From Litorimonas sp964414555 (GTDB lineage: Bacteria > Pseudomonadota > Alphaproteobacteria > Caulobacterales > Maricaulaceae), in contig CAYPWW010000014.1 of the NCBI GenBank assembly GCA_964414555.1, positions 1 through 50,432 on the forward strand: 50,432 bases of DNA, in the 5' to 3' direction. Below the pieces are notes generated by a model. The model was not told the origin of the DNA, ran no database searches, and saw only the letters and a list, made by a program, of their open reading frames with translations. Of this stretch, positions 25,305 through 33,600 are shown one piece after another (the first letter of the stretch is position 1; each line of letters starts with the position of its first letter). Made by a program: the position numbers and the translations under genes.

Positions 25305-26309
25305 CTAAGAGGCGATTTGAAAACTTGCCCCGGGCGGTAAGACACGGTTCGGACAAGCATGGTGATCCATCATGGCACGGATATTGATCAGCACCAACTC
25401 GCCCATCTCGCGACGGCTTTCATGTGTGGCCGACCCAATATGTGGGGCGAGGATAACGTTCGGTAGATCGAGCAATGCTGGGTTGGGCAATGGTTCGTTT
25501 TCATAGACATCCAGCGCCGCGCCGGAAATCGTGCCAGATTTAAGCGCGGCTGCGAGCGCTTCTTCATCAATAATCTCACCGCGCGCTGTGTTGATGATAT
25601 AGCTGTCCGGCCGCATTTTCGCGAGACGTTCAGCGTTGATGAGGTGGTGCGTGTCTGGCGTGAACGGACAATGCACGGAGACGAAATTCACCTGCCCCAG
25701 CATAGCATCCAGATTTTCATGCCAAGTGGCGTTCAGGCTGTCTTCAATCGCTGACGGGACACGCCGGCGATTATGATAGTGGACCTTCAGACCAAATGCG
25801 GATGCGCGACGGGCGAGCGCTTGCCCAATCCGACCCATGCCTATGATGCCAAGCGCCCCGCCCCTAACGCGATGACCCAACATATGCGTCGGCCCCCAGC
25901 CTGTGAATTCCCCCGCACGCAGGCGGCGGTCGCCTTCGACCAAACGGCGCGGCCCCGCCAAGAGGAGCGCCATGGCAAGGTCGGCCGTGTCTTCCGTCAG
26001 AACGCCGGGCGTATTGGACACCGGAATCCCGAGCCCATGCGCCGTCGCAACATCGATATGGTTCGTCCCAGCCCCAAAATTCGCAATAAGGCGCAGACGA
26101 TTCGGGTCTGCTGCACTGAGAACATCTGCCGTGATCTGGTCCGTCACAGTTGGGACAAAGACATCACACTCCGCGATCAAGGCTTTTAGTTGAGCCTGAT
26201 TGAGCGGCGTATCATCCGTGCGCAGGCGGGCTTCGAACAGCTCGGACATACGAGCTTCGACCGCAGGTGGGAGGCGGCGGGTCACGGCGACAACAGGTTT
26301 TGACTTCAT
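25305..26309 (-). CDS. D-2-hydroxyacid dehydrogenase (glyoxylate/hydroxypyruvate reductase type)
   Basis: 334 residues. The NAD(P) loop is GIIGMGRIG near residue 154, and the catalytic Arg, Glu and His lie in NTARGE, YENEP and APHIGSAT. NFGAGTNHID is the usual substrate-side motif. Reduction of glyoxylate or hydroxypyruvate is the most likely reaction; the physiological substrate is not fixed. It is the first gene of a minus-strand cluster and is divergent from the SH3 protein, an arrangement also found in other alphaproteobacteria. Confidence 0.92.
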   Translation of the reverse strand: MKSKPVVAVTRRLPPAVEARMSELFEARLRTDDTPLNQAQLKALIAECDVFVPTVTDQITADVLSAADPNRLRLIANFGAGTNHIDVATAHGLGIPVSNTPGVLTEDTADLAMALLLAGPRRLVEGDRRLRAGEFTGWGPTHMLGHRVRGGALGIIGMGRIGQALARRASAFGLKVHYHNRRRVPSAIEDSLNATWHENLDAMLGQVNFVSVHCPFTPDTHHLINAERLAKMRPDSYIINTARGEIIDEEALAAALKSGTISGAALDVYENEPLPNPALLDLPNVILAPHIGSATHESRREMGELVLINIRAMMDHHACPNRVLPPGASFQIAS

Positions 26310-26401
26310 AGAGACTGATTGCGCGCATTAAGCCGCGATTGCAATGCGCCAGACGCGACCAATTAAGAATGGATTAACCCAAACACGCGCACATCTGATC
26401 C

Positions 26402-26947
26402 ATGCGTTTTCTCTCTCTAGGCCTCTTTTTCGCTCTGCTCTCGACCCCTGCCACAGCGCAGGACAACACGCGTCGCATTGTGGAACCCGTTCCCACATCT
26501 GCGACACAAAATCTCTACCGCGTTAGTGCAGATCAAACGCCGTCTGGCTTTATTGTCCCGCGCTATGTCTCGCTGAAATTCGGCAAGGTCAACGCGCGCA
26601 CCGGCCCGAGTCGCCAGCACGCCATTGCCTATCAATATCAGCGTCGGGGCCTGCCCGTGATGGTTGTCGCGGAAACGGAAATGTGGCGCAAAATTCGCGA
26701 CATTCAGGGCGATGAAGCTTGGGTGAGAAAATCTGCGCTTTCTGGCAATCGCTTCACCCTTGCCACACGCGATAGCAGCCTGCGCTCAAAACCCCGTGCG
26801 GACTCGCGAGAGACAGCACGGACAGAGGCACAAGCCCTTCTGCGCCTAGAGCGCTGTGACGACGCCGGATGGTGTCTGGTAAGATCAGAAGCCGGGCTGA
26901 AAGGCTGGATACGAAAAGCAGACCTCTGGGGCGCAGGACGCCCTTAG
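26402..26947 (+). CDS. SH3-domain periplasmic protein
   Basis: 181 residues with a signal peptide ending near TAQ (residue 20). Two bacterial SH3-like units follow: one with KVNARTGPS and MWRKIRD (about 60-115), and a second with SLRSKPRA and GLKGWIRKADLWG (about 120-178). Such proteins usually bind peptidoglycan or partner proteins in the periplasm. It is divergent from the dehydrogenase gene with about 90 nt between them, and its stop lies 7 nt from convergent mtnP. Confidence 0.88.
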   Translation: MRFLSLGLFFALLSTPATAQDNTRRIVEPVPTSATQNLYRVSADQTPSGFIVPRYVSLKFGKVNARTGPSRQHAIAYQYQRRGLPVMVVAETEMWRKIRDIQGDEAWVRKSALSGNRFTLATRDSSLRSKPRADSRETARTEAQALLRLERCDDAGWCLVRSEAGLKGWIRKADLWGAGRP

Positions 26948-26954
26948 CGTTAGG

Positions 26955-27839
26955 CTATTTAGACGCGCGCAAGTAGCGGCCTGCCACCGCATCCAGTTTT
27001 GCCATACGCGCCGGATCACGCGCTTCGGGCGGTGTTATCACCGCGACATCAAGGTTTGTCTCAATTGCCTGCGCACACGCTGTGCGCGCCATGCCACCTA
27101 ACGTCTCGCACAAACTCGCAACCGCTTTCGCTGCTGTCGCCGCGTTTTTCTGCAAGACCGCAATGACGCTCGCCACGTCCACATTTCCGTGGTCCGGGTG
27201 CCAACAGTCATAATCCGTGACCATCGCCATTGTCGCATAGGGCAGCTCAGCCTCGCGGGCGAGTTTAGCTTCGGGCATGTTCGTCATACCGATGACATCT
27301 GCACCCCAGCCGCGATACATCTGGCTTTCTGCACGGGTCGAAAATTGCGGGCCTTCCATCGCGAGATATGTACCGCCCCGATGGACCGTCGCGCCTGCGG
27401 CTTCAGCGGCATTTCCTGCAAGTTTGGACAGACGCGCACAGACGGGGTCTGCCGTGCTGACATGCGCGACACAGCCCGGGCCGAAGAAGGAAGTCTCACG
27501 CGCGAAGGTGCGGTCAATGAACTGATCGACCATAACGAAATCACCTGGCGCAAAGGCTTCGCGCAGGCTTCCCACAGCAGAGATAGAGAGGACGTCCGTG
27601 CATCCCGCGCGTTTTAGCGCGTCGATATTCGCGCGGTAATTGACACTGCTCGGCGAGAGCGCATGGCCGCGGCCATGACGCGGTAGGAACCGCAACCGCA
27701 CACCCTGCATGTCTGCAAATAGGATGTCGTCAGATGGGTCGCCCCAAGGCGAGCGCACAGTGACCCATTCGGTATTTTCCAACCCGGGCAGATCATACAA
27801 ACCTGAGCCGCCGAGTATGCCGAGCGTCCATTGGGTCAT
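26955..27839 (-). CDS. mtnP: S-methyl-5'-thioadenosine phosphorylase
   Basis: 294 residues. Cleaves methylthioadenosine, a by-product of polyamine synthesis, to adenine and methylthioribose-1-phosphate. GILGGSGLYDL, LPRHGRGH, AMEGPQFSTRAES and TDYDCW match MTA phosphorylases rather than purine nucleoside phosphorylases. The ATG at 27839 has CGGGAGACG upstream. An in-frame ATG at 27875 exists but lies in the T-run of the pet terminator with no ribosome-binding site. The gene must be reached by read-through or an internal promoter. Confidence 0.94.
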   Translation of the reverse strand: MTQWTLGILGGSGLYDLPGLENTEWVTVRSPWGDPSDDILFADMQGVRLRFLPRHGRGHALSPSSVNYRANIDALKRAGCTDVLSISAVGSLREAFAPGDFVMVDQFIDRTFARETSFFGPGCVAHVSTADPVCARLSKLAGNAAEAAGATVHRGGTYLAMEGPQFSTRAESQMYRGWGADVIGMTNMPEAKLAREAELPYATMAMVTDYDCWHPDHGNVDVASVIAVLQKNAATAAKAVASLCETLGGMARTACAQAIETNLDVAVITPPEARDPARMAKLDAVAGRYLRASK

Positions 27840-27870
27840 TCTGCGTCTCCCGTTCTCCCTTTCGCGGGAG
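27840..27870 (-). promoter_or_regulatory. mtnP leader with two exclusive hairpins over the ribosome-binding site
   Basis: On the minus strand CTCCCG can pair either with a first GGGAG (loop GCGAAA) or with the CGGGAG that forms the mtnP ribosome-binding site. The two pairings exclude each other, so the site could be exposed or hidden. Confidence 0.4.
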
Positions 27871-27878
27871 GTCATATG

Positions 27879-27903
27879 AAAAACCCGGCCGCAAGGACCG
27901 GGT
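27879..27903 (-). terminator. Intrinsic terminator of the petABC operon
   Basis: On the minus strand ACCCGG-T-CC pairs with GGCCGGGT around a TTGC loop and is followed by TTTTT. It starts 11 nt after the petC stop codon. Confidence 0.8.
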
Positions 27904-27913
27904 CATTTAAGCT

Positions 27914-28777
27914 CTAATGTTCAACGTCTCGCCAAACGCGCTTGTAAGACAAATATAGCAGGACCGAGAGGATCAACAGGTAGATCATCGTCATTAGACC
28001 GGCGGACTTGCGCTCTTCCAATTTGGGGTCAGCGGCCCAAGCGAGGAATTCCGTGACGTCTGCGGCGAGTTGCTCTTTCGTCGGCTCTGGTTGTGGAAGG
28101 ACTTTCACCTCTCCATCTTCGAGATATTCGATCTCTGCATATTCAATAATGCCATCGGACAGCTGTGGCGGCATGGCGATCTTGCCGCCTTCCATGACGG
28201 GATTGTAGTAAAGACCCGGGGTCAGTTCGACACCTTCTGGGACAGGCTCATCATAAGCGACGAGAAGGTTATAAACATAATCTGCGCCACCCGTACGGGC
28301 TTTAACCATGGAAGAGAGGTCCGGCGGCAGCGCTCCGCCATTACCAGCGCGGGCCGCAGCTTTGTTTGGATAGATCGGTGGGAAACCGTCAGCCGGAATA
28401 CCTTTACGCTCGATGATGTCACCCGTTTCCGAGTCGATGTCTTCGATCGTCCAATCAGCAGCAAAGTTCTTCACATATGGATTGTCGTTCGGGTTCTTGA
28501 AATCTTCCATGTAGAAAGGCGCGCCCTTATCGCCGAGGTGACGAAACGCGAGATAATCCAGTGCGTGGCAGGCTGCGCAGACTTCGCGGTAGACTTGATA
28601 TCCGCGCTGTGCGGCCGCTTTGTCATACGTGCCAAAAGGACCGTTAAAGGACCAATCGAGGTGCTCCATCTTGTAGTCGCTGGCATATCCACCACCAGCG
28701 GCAAAGGCGACGCCCGTGACAGAGGCCAGCGCAACTGCGCCGCCTAGCAAAACTGTTTTCAAGGATTTGAAGGCCAT
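27914..28777 (-). CDS. petC: Cytochrome c1 of the bc1 complex
   Basis: 287 residues. A signal sequence (about 1-27) precedes the periplasmic heme domain with CAACH at 67-71. The probable axial methionine lies in GGKIAMPP. A C-terminal membrane helix (YLLILSVLLYLSYKRVW) anchors it. It passes electrons from the Rieske centre to soluble cytochrome c. The ATG at 28777 is chosen from the signal-peptide start MAFKSLK. The reading frame upstream runs into petB and is not conserved. The operon order is petA-petB-petC. Confidence 0.96.
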   Translation of the reverse strand: MAFKSLKTVLLGGAVALASVTGVAFAAGGGYASDYKMEHLDWSFNGPFGTYDKAAAQRGYQVYREVCAACHALDYLAFRHLGDKGAPFYMEDFKNPNDNPYVKNFAADWTIEDIDSETGDIIERKGIPADGFPPIYPNKAAARAGNGGALPPDLSSMVKARTGGADYVYNLLVAYDEPVPEGVELTPGLYYNPVMEGGKIAMPPQLSDGIIEYAEIEYLEDGEVKVLPQPEPTKEQLAADVTEFLAWAADPKLEERKSAGLMTMIYLLILSVLLYLSYKRVWRDVEH

Positions 28778-28820
28778 AGTCGGGCTCTTTTGAAAGGGTG
28801 TAGCGAGGACGTCCGCGAGA

Positions 28821-30146
28821 TTACTCTGCGGGCGCCAAATCGGGTGTTGAGGCAGCGTTCTTACCGCGCTGGGCGCCAAGGACAGCTTTCGTGATCGAGT
28901 CTGGGCGCTTCGTCGGTTTCTCGACAAGACCTAAGACCGGCAGGATCACGAGGAAGTAAGCGAAGTAATAGACCGTCGCGGCCTGTCCCAATCGATAGAA
29001 TGTGATGCCAGAGGCAACTTCGGCGCCTTCTACCGTTTTCGTACCCAGCTTGATGGCAACATCATCCGGGACGCCTGCACCGCACCAACCAAGGACGAAG
29101 CACATCACGATGAAGATGATGAAGAACCAACGTGCGATCGGGCGGAAACGCATAGAGCGAACCTTATGCGTGTCCAACCAAGGCAGGACGAACAACACGA
29201 TAATCGCGCCGAGCATCAGTAAGATACCCGCCAGCTTGTCCGGCACGGCGCGCAGGATCGCGTAAAACGGCAGGAAGTACCACTCTGGCACAATATGCGC
29301 CGGCGTCTTCATGGCGTCCGCTTCGATGTAATTATCCGCATGGCCGAGTGCATCGGGCAGATAGAACAGGAAGAAAGCAAAGATCAGCAAGAATACGGCA
29401 ATCGCGAAGGCATCTTTGACCGTGTAGAACGGGTGGAAAGACAACGTATCCGACTTGGTTTTCTCTGTGATCCCAATCGGGTTATTTTGACCGACATGGT
29501 GCAACGCCCAAACATGCAAGCCAACCAATGCCGCGATAACGAATGGCAGCAGGTAATGCAGCGCAAAGAAGCGGTTCAGCGTCGCATTATCGACGGCATA
29601 ACCGCCCAACAGCCACTGTTGCAGGGCTTCACCCACGACCGGCACGGCGCCAAAGAAGCCTGTAATCACGGTCGCACCCCAGAAGGACATCTGTCCCCAT
29701 GGCAGTGTATAGCCGAGGAAAGCTGTCGCCATCATAACGAGATAGATCAAGCAACCGAGAATCCATAAGATCTCACGCGGCGCTTTGTAAGAGCCGTAAT
29801 ATAGCCCTCGAAACATGTGCATATAAACGGCGAGGAAGAACATCGACGCGCCCACGGCATGCATGGATTGCAGCAACCAACCAAATGGCACGTCGCGGCG
29901 GATCCGTTGGACCGAGGCGAAAGCTTTGTCGACATCGGCGACGTAATGCATCGCGAGAATCACCCCGGAAATGATCTGAACGACCAGACACAGTGCAAGG
30001 ATGCCGCCGAAGGTGTACCAATAGTTCAGATTCCGTGGCGACGGAAATGTCATGAAATCTGCGCCCATGCGGATGATGGGTAAACGCTGGTCGATCCATT
30101 TGGTCGCCGCGTATTTGGGTTCATATGTCGAAGGATGGCCAGCCAT
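28821..30146 (-). CDS. petB: Cytochrome b of the bc1 complex
   Basis: 441 residues with about eight membrane helices. It holds both b hemes and the quinol and quinone sites. Heme ligands lie in SMHAVGASMFF and MHMFRG (second helix) and in FALHYL and LHVWALHH (fourth). The quinol-oxidation motif is PEWYFLPFYAIL. It begins 4 nt after petA. The C-terminal tail past the last helix (from about residue 415) is short and charged. Confidence 0.97.
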   Translation of the reverse strand: MAGHPSTYEPKYAATKWIDQRLPIIRMGADFMTFPSPRNLNYWYTFGGILALCLVVQIISGVILAMHYVADVDKAFASVQRIRRDVPFGWLLQSMHAVGASMFFLAVYMHMFRGLYYGSYKAPREILWILGCLIYLVMMATAFLGYTLPWGQMSFWGATVITGFFGAVPVVGEALQQWLLGGYAVDNATLNRFFALHYLLPFVIAALVGLHVWALHHVGQNNPIGITEKTKSDTLSFHPFYTVKDAFAIAVFLLIFAFFLFYLPDALGHADNYIEADAMKTPAHIVPEWYFLPFYAILRAVPDKLAGILLMLGAIIVLFVLPWLDTHKVRSMRFRPIARWFFIIFIVMCFVLGWCGAGVPDDVAIKLGTKTVEGAEVASGITFYRLGQAATVYYFAYFLVILPVLGLVEKPTKRPDSITKAVLGAQRGKNAASTPDLAPAE

Positions 30147-30150
30147 AGTT

Positions 30151-30711
30151 TTATCCTACCTTGATCGTCGTGTCGTTCACAAACGAATAGGGCGGAATCG
30201 CCATATTCGTCGGAGCGGGTCCTTTACGGATACGGCCCGACGTGTCGTAGTGCGACCCGTGACACGGGCAGTACCAACCATCGTAGTCGCCGGCCTCTCC
30301 CACAGGGACACAACCGAAGTGCGTACAAACACCCACCATGACGAGGTATTTAGGGTCTAATTTGCCTTCTGGCCCTGCGACTAATCGCTCGTCATCCGTT
30401 TGCGGATCTTTCAAATCAGCCAGATCGACGGCTTCAGCTTCGGCGATTTCAGCTTCTGTACGATGACGCACAAAGACAGGTTTACCGCGCCAGAGCATTT
30501 TCAGCTGCTGACCTTCGGGTATTTTTGCCAGATCAATCTCGATCGAACCGGCGGCCAGCGTATCCGCCGCCTTGCCCATTTGCGCGACGAGAGGCCAACC
30601 AACAGCGGCGGCTCCGGCGGCGGCTGTTGCGCCTGTGGCAAGGAAAATAAAGTCCCGCTTGGTGCCGTCTTCGACGGTATCTTCGGAAGATGTGACTGGG
30701 GTGTCGGACAT
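30151..30711 (-). CDS. petA: Rieske iron-sulfur subunit of the bc1 complex
   Basis: 186 residues. The [2Fe-2S] ligands are in CTHFGC (129-134) and CPCHGS (148-153). The N-terminus carries a KRDFIFLAT twin-arginine-like signal and membrane anchor (about 18-42), as expected for Tat-exported Rieske proteins. I chose ATG at 30711 over GTG at 30723. It is first in petABC; the promoter should lie in the 309-nt gap upstream. Confidence 0.96.
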   Translation of the reverse strand: MSDTPVTSSEDTVEDGTKRDFIFLATGATAAAGAAAVGWPLVAQMGKAADTLAAGSIEIDLAKIPEGQQLKMLWRGKPVFVRHRTEAEIAEAEAVDLADLKDPQTDDERLVAGPEGKLDPKYLVMVGVCTHFGCVPVGEAGDYDGWYCPCHGSHYDTSGRIRKGPAPTNMAIPPYSFVNDTTIKVG

Positions 30712-31020
30712 GTGGGCGTCCACTCCTATTGGGCTGTTCGTGCGCGGGGCACGGCAGGTCTATTCAAATCGTGCGTCGTTTAGACATATATAGAGGCGAT
30801 GACTAGGGCAGATTCGCGTCAGATAGCCGCAATTTGTGTAAGGATTGCAGTCACGAAGCCCGCCCCTGCACCGCTTTGCGTTAATATTCGACGGGAGGCT
30901 CCAGTTTGATGGTCATTTCATCGCTCCAAATCACGTGAAGGGCAGCAAGATTCGGTTACTACTATAGACATGAAGCAATCCCGTCTTTGCATGTCCGCCT
31001 TGCGCGCCTAGAGCCGTAGT
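30712..31020. other. Divergent intergenic region petA / trmL
   Basis: 309 nt with no convincing gene. It must contain the promoters of petABC (minus) and of the trmL operon (plus). I find no pair matching the TTGACGS-14-GCTANAWC form; an AT-rich CTATATATG lies near 30783-30791 on the minus strand. An AAATCAC at 30928-30934 matches half of the fabA palindrome but has no partner. Confidence 0.6.
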
Positions 31021-31470
31021 ATGCATGTGACTCTCTTCCAGCCCGAAATCGCCGGCAATGTTGGCGCTGTAATGCGGTCCTGCGCTTGTTTTGGGGCCGG
31101 TCTGACCTTGATCGAGCCTTGCGGGTTCCCCGTCGGGGACAAGCGCATGCGGCGTGCTGCAATGGATTATAATGTGCCAGGCGGCGTTCAGACGTCTTTG
31201 AATTGGGAGACCTATCAAAAGACGCCGCGCACCGGCCGATTGGTCTTGCTGACGACACAGGGTGCAACGCCCCTGCCCGCGTTTGACTTTGAGCCAGAGG
31301 ACACATTCCTGTTCGGCGCAGAAGGGTCGGGGGTCCCAGACTTTGTTCATGCAGCGGCAGATGCCCGGATTGTTATCCCCATGGCGGTGGGCGCAAGATC
31401 GCTTAATCTGTCCGTCAGCGTCGCCGTGACACTCTTCGAAGCCTTGCGGCAGACGGGCGGCCTGCCGTAA
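31021..31470 (+). CDS. trmL: tRNA (cytidine(34)-2'-O)-methyltransferase
   Basis: 149 residues, the normal TrmL length. A SPOUT-fold methyltransferase that modifies the wobble base of leucine tRNAs. LFQPEIAGNVGAVMR at the start, LFGAEGSGVP, and IPMAVGARSLNLSVSVA near the end form the knotted SAM site. It is first in a compact plus-strand unit running to hemF and beyond, and is divergent from petABC. Confidence 0.95.
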   Translation: MHVTLFQPEIAGNVGAVMRSCACFGAGLTLIEPCGFPVGDKRMRRAAMDYNVPGGVQTSLNWETYQKTPRTGRLVLLTTQGATPLPAFDFEPEDTFLFGAEGSGVPDFVHAAADARIVIPMAVGARSLNLSVSVAVTLFEALRQTGGLP

Positions 31471-31479
31471 AGCCAGAGC

Positions 31480-32649
31480 ATGTTGATCCGTTCTCTGCTT
31501 TTTTCTTCCGCGATTCTCTTAAGCGCCTGCGACCCGAATTCCGGCGCGATCAGTTCTGTGCAAGAAGATGACGTCGCCCGACAGCTCGCCCAAGACGTCA
31601 AATCTGGCGAACCGATTGATCCTATGCTCGCTGACCGATTCGCCCGACTGGCATTGGATTGCGTCCAGAGAGAGTTCCCAAACAAAATCTCGCGCACAAC
31701 CGCGACGGCAGACGGGATTGGACCGCCAAAAGACCTGTTCCCCGTTTTCTACGGCTGTTTCGATTGGCACAGCGCCGTGCATGGGCATTGGTTGCTGGTG
31801 CGTTTGCTGCATGTCGGGCCGCAAGATGCGCCTTGGCGCGAGGAAGCCATCGCGAAGTTAAATGCCAATCTGACCGCAGAGAATATGGCCGGCGAGTTAG
31901 CGAATTTCCGCCGGGCCGAGCGCGGGAGTTGGGAACGCCCCTATGGCTGGGCTTGGCTGCTACAGCTGGCCGCGGAATTGCGGGAATATGATGACCCACA
32001 GGCGAAAGAATGGCTGGCCGTGATTGAACCGCTGGAAGCCGATATTGTGCAGGCCACCAAGGACTGGCTGCCCAAGCTGGCCTACCCGATCCATCTCGGC
32101 ACGCACAACCAGAGCGCCTTTGCCATGACGCTGATGCATGACTGGGCCGTGACAGCGGGCGACACGGAATTTGCAACGCAGATTGAGGCAAAGGCCCGCA
32201 CGTTCCACGAAGGTCAGATGAATTGCCCCTTATCCTACGAGCCTTCCGGTGAGGACTTCCTCTCGGCTTGCCTGATGACGGCGGATTTGATGCAACGCGT
32301 TCTGCCGGTGGAGGCTTATTCGGCCTGGCTGGAGGCCTTTCTGCCAGTGATCCCAAAAGCTGAAGGCGAGCCCTTTAATACAGGCTGGCTGCCTGTCGGG
32401 ATCGTCCTAGATGCCAGCGACGGAAAGCTGGTGCATCTGGACGGGGTCAATTTGTCTCGGGCGTGGAATTTGAAAAATATTGCACGCGCCTTGCCCGCAG
32501 GAGACCCCCGCATTGAACCGTTAATCCTATCGGCGAACGAACATCTGTTTCACGGCGTAAAGGCCGTCTCGGACGAGCATTATTCCGGCAGTCACTGGCT
32601 GGCGAGTTTCGCGACATATCTCGTGACTGATCGCGGCTGGAACGAGTAG
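31480..32649 (+). CDS. DUF2891-type lipoprotein
   Basis: 389 residues. LLSAC gives lipidated C17. The remainder matches DUF2891: FYGCFDWHSAVHGHW, RPYGWAWLLQLA, YPIHLGTHNQSAF and SGSHWLASFATYL. This all-helical, His/Trp-rich layout is seen in carbohydrate-active (alpha/alpha) toroid proteins, but no activity is established to my knowledge. It lies 9 nt after trmL and 6 nt before the septation gene. Confidence 0.88.
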   Translation: MLIRSLLFSSAILLSACDPNSGAISSVQEDDVARQLAQDVKSGEPIDPMLADRFARLALDCVQREFPNKISRTTATADGIGPPKDLFPVFYGCFDWHSAVHGHWLLVRLLHVGPQDAPWREEAIAKLNANLTAENMAGELANFRRAERGSWERPYGWAWLLQLAAELREYDDPQAKEWLAVIEPLEADIVQATKDWLPKLAYPIHLGTHNQSAFAMTLMHDWAVTAGDTEFATQIEAKARTFHEGQMNCPLSYEPSGEDFLSACLMTADLMQRVLPVEAYSAWLEAFLPVIPKAEGEPFNTGWLPVGIVLDASDGKLVHLDGVNLSRAWNLKNIARALPAGDPRIEPLILSANEHLFHGVKAVSDEHYSGSHWLASFATYLVTDRGWNE

Positions 32650-32655
32650 CGCATC

Positions 32656-33600
32656 ATGGGCCTTCTGACGATGAAGCGGAAATTTTCCGTGCCCGGCGAC
32701 GATGCGAAGTGGCTGGCCAGCGCAACGGAGAAAATCAAGCTCGAGACTGTGCATTTTACCGTCACACGCAACGGCGAAACGTTGATCGACGAGATGCGTC
32801 CCGCCTCCGTCACAGCCATTTCAGAGCAAGAACACTTTGAACTCGCCAACGGCCTGAGCTTGGAGATCGGTTATGTAAGCCTGACAAAGCTCGGCGTTGT
32901 TGTCCGTGACGGAGAGACCATCCTGACTCGCGAACCGGACAAACCGTTTCGCAAACCCGGAAAACTGGATACTGCTCTGGCAAAATTAGAAGCCCTTGAG
33001 GACGCCGAACCTACCGAGCCGACGCCGGAACAAAAGGCCATCGCCGAACGCCAGAAAGCCTTACGCCCATCGATCGCGGTCGACATCGCTTTCGGCGTTT
33101 TATTCTTTTTCGTGGCGCGAGAGTTTGGGTTGGTCACGGCGGCACTGACCGGTGCAGCGGCAACGATCGTGCTAACGATTGTCGATCAGTTCGTGAAAAT
33201 GGATTTGTTGGGCGGGTTCGCTGTATTTGGCGTCGTTATGAGCCTGATATCCGCTGGCATCGCGTGGGGGTTTCAGGATGACCTGGCGATCAAACTGCGT
33301 GGGACGTGGATGGCAATCATCGGCGCATTCTTTTCGCTCTTCGATGCGATTGTCTTGAAAGGCAGCTATCTGGGCAAGCGCATGGCCATGTATATGGAGG
33401 GGCTCTACCGCCTGAACCCGCAACGTGCGTCTTTTGCACTGGCGGGTGCGACGCTGATTTTGATGATGATCGACACGCCCTTGGCCTTTATCCTGACGAC
33501 GGATCAGTGGATTTGGTATAATAGCTTTTTTGACAACTTCATCGGCATCCCCATCGTCTTGGGCAGCCTGTATTTCGCGCGTGAGAAAACCCCCGCATGA
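32656..33600 (+). CDS. Long IspZ/YciB-type septation protein with an N-terminal soluble domain
   Basis: 314 residues, against about 180 for usual IspZ/YciB. The IspZ-like half begins near residue 137 and has about six hydrophobic segments (140-155, 160-178, 185-203, 216-234, 258-280, 291-308) with KGSYLGKRMAMYMEG between the fourth and fifth. The first ~110 residues (VHFTVTRNGETLIDEMRP and so on) look beta-rich and soluble, followed by a charged linker with EPTEPTPEQ. Septation proteins affect cell division and envelope integrity. It overlaps hemF by 4 nt. Confidence 0.85.
   Translation: MGLLTMKRKFSVPGDDAKWLASATEKIKLETVHFTVTRNGETLIDEMRPASVTAISEQEHFELANGLSLEIGYVSLTKLGVVVRDGETILTREPDKPFRKPGKLDTALAKLEALEDAEPTEPTPEQKAIAERQKALRPSIAVDIAFGVLFFFVAREFGLVTAALTGAAATIVLTIVDQFVKMDLLGGFAVFGVVMSLISAGIAWGFQDDLAIKLRGTWMAIIGAFFSLFDAIVLKGSYLGKRMAMYMEGLYRLNPQRASFALAGATLILMMIDTPLAFILTTDQWIWYNSFFDNFIGIPIVLGSLYFAREKTPA

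Noticed and set aside
30928..30934. AAATCAC, half of the fabA palindrome, in the petA/trmL gap
   Set aside because: No facing half-site at the right distance; a 7-mer is expected by chance.
31622..32356. 244-residue minus-strand frame opposite the DUF2891 gene
   Set aside because: Pro/Arg/Ser-rich shadow of a lipoprotein gene with a good signal sequence.
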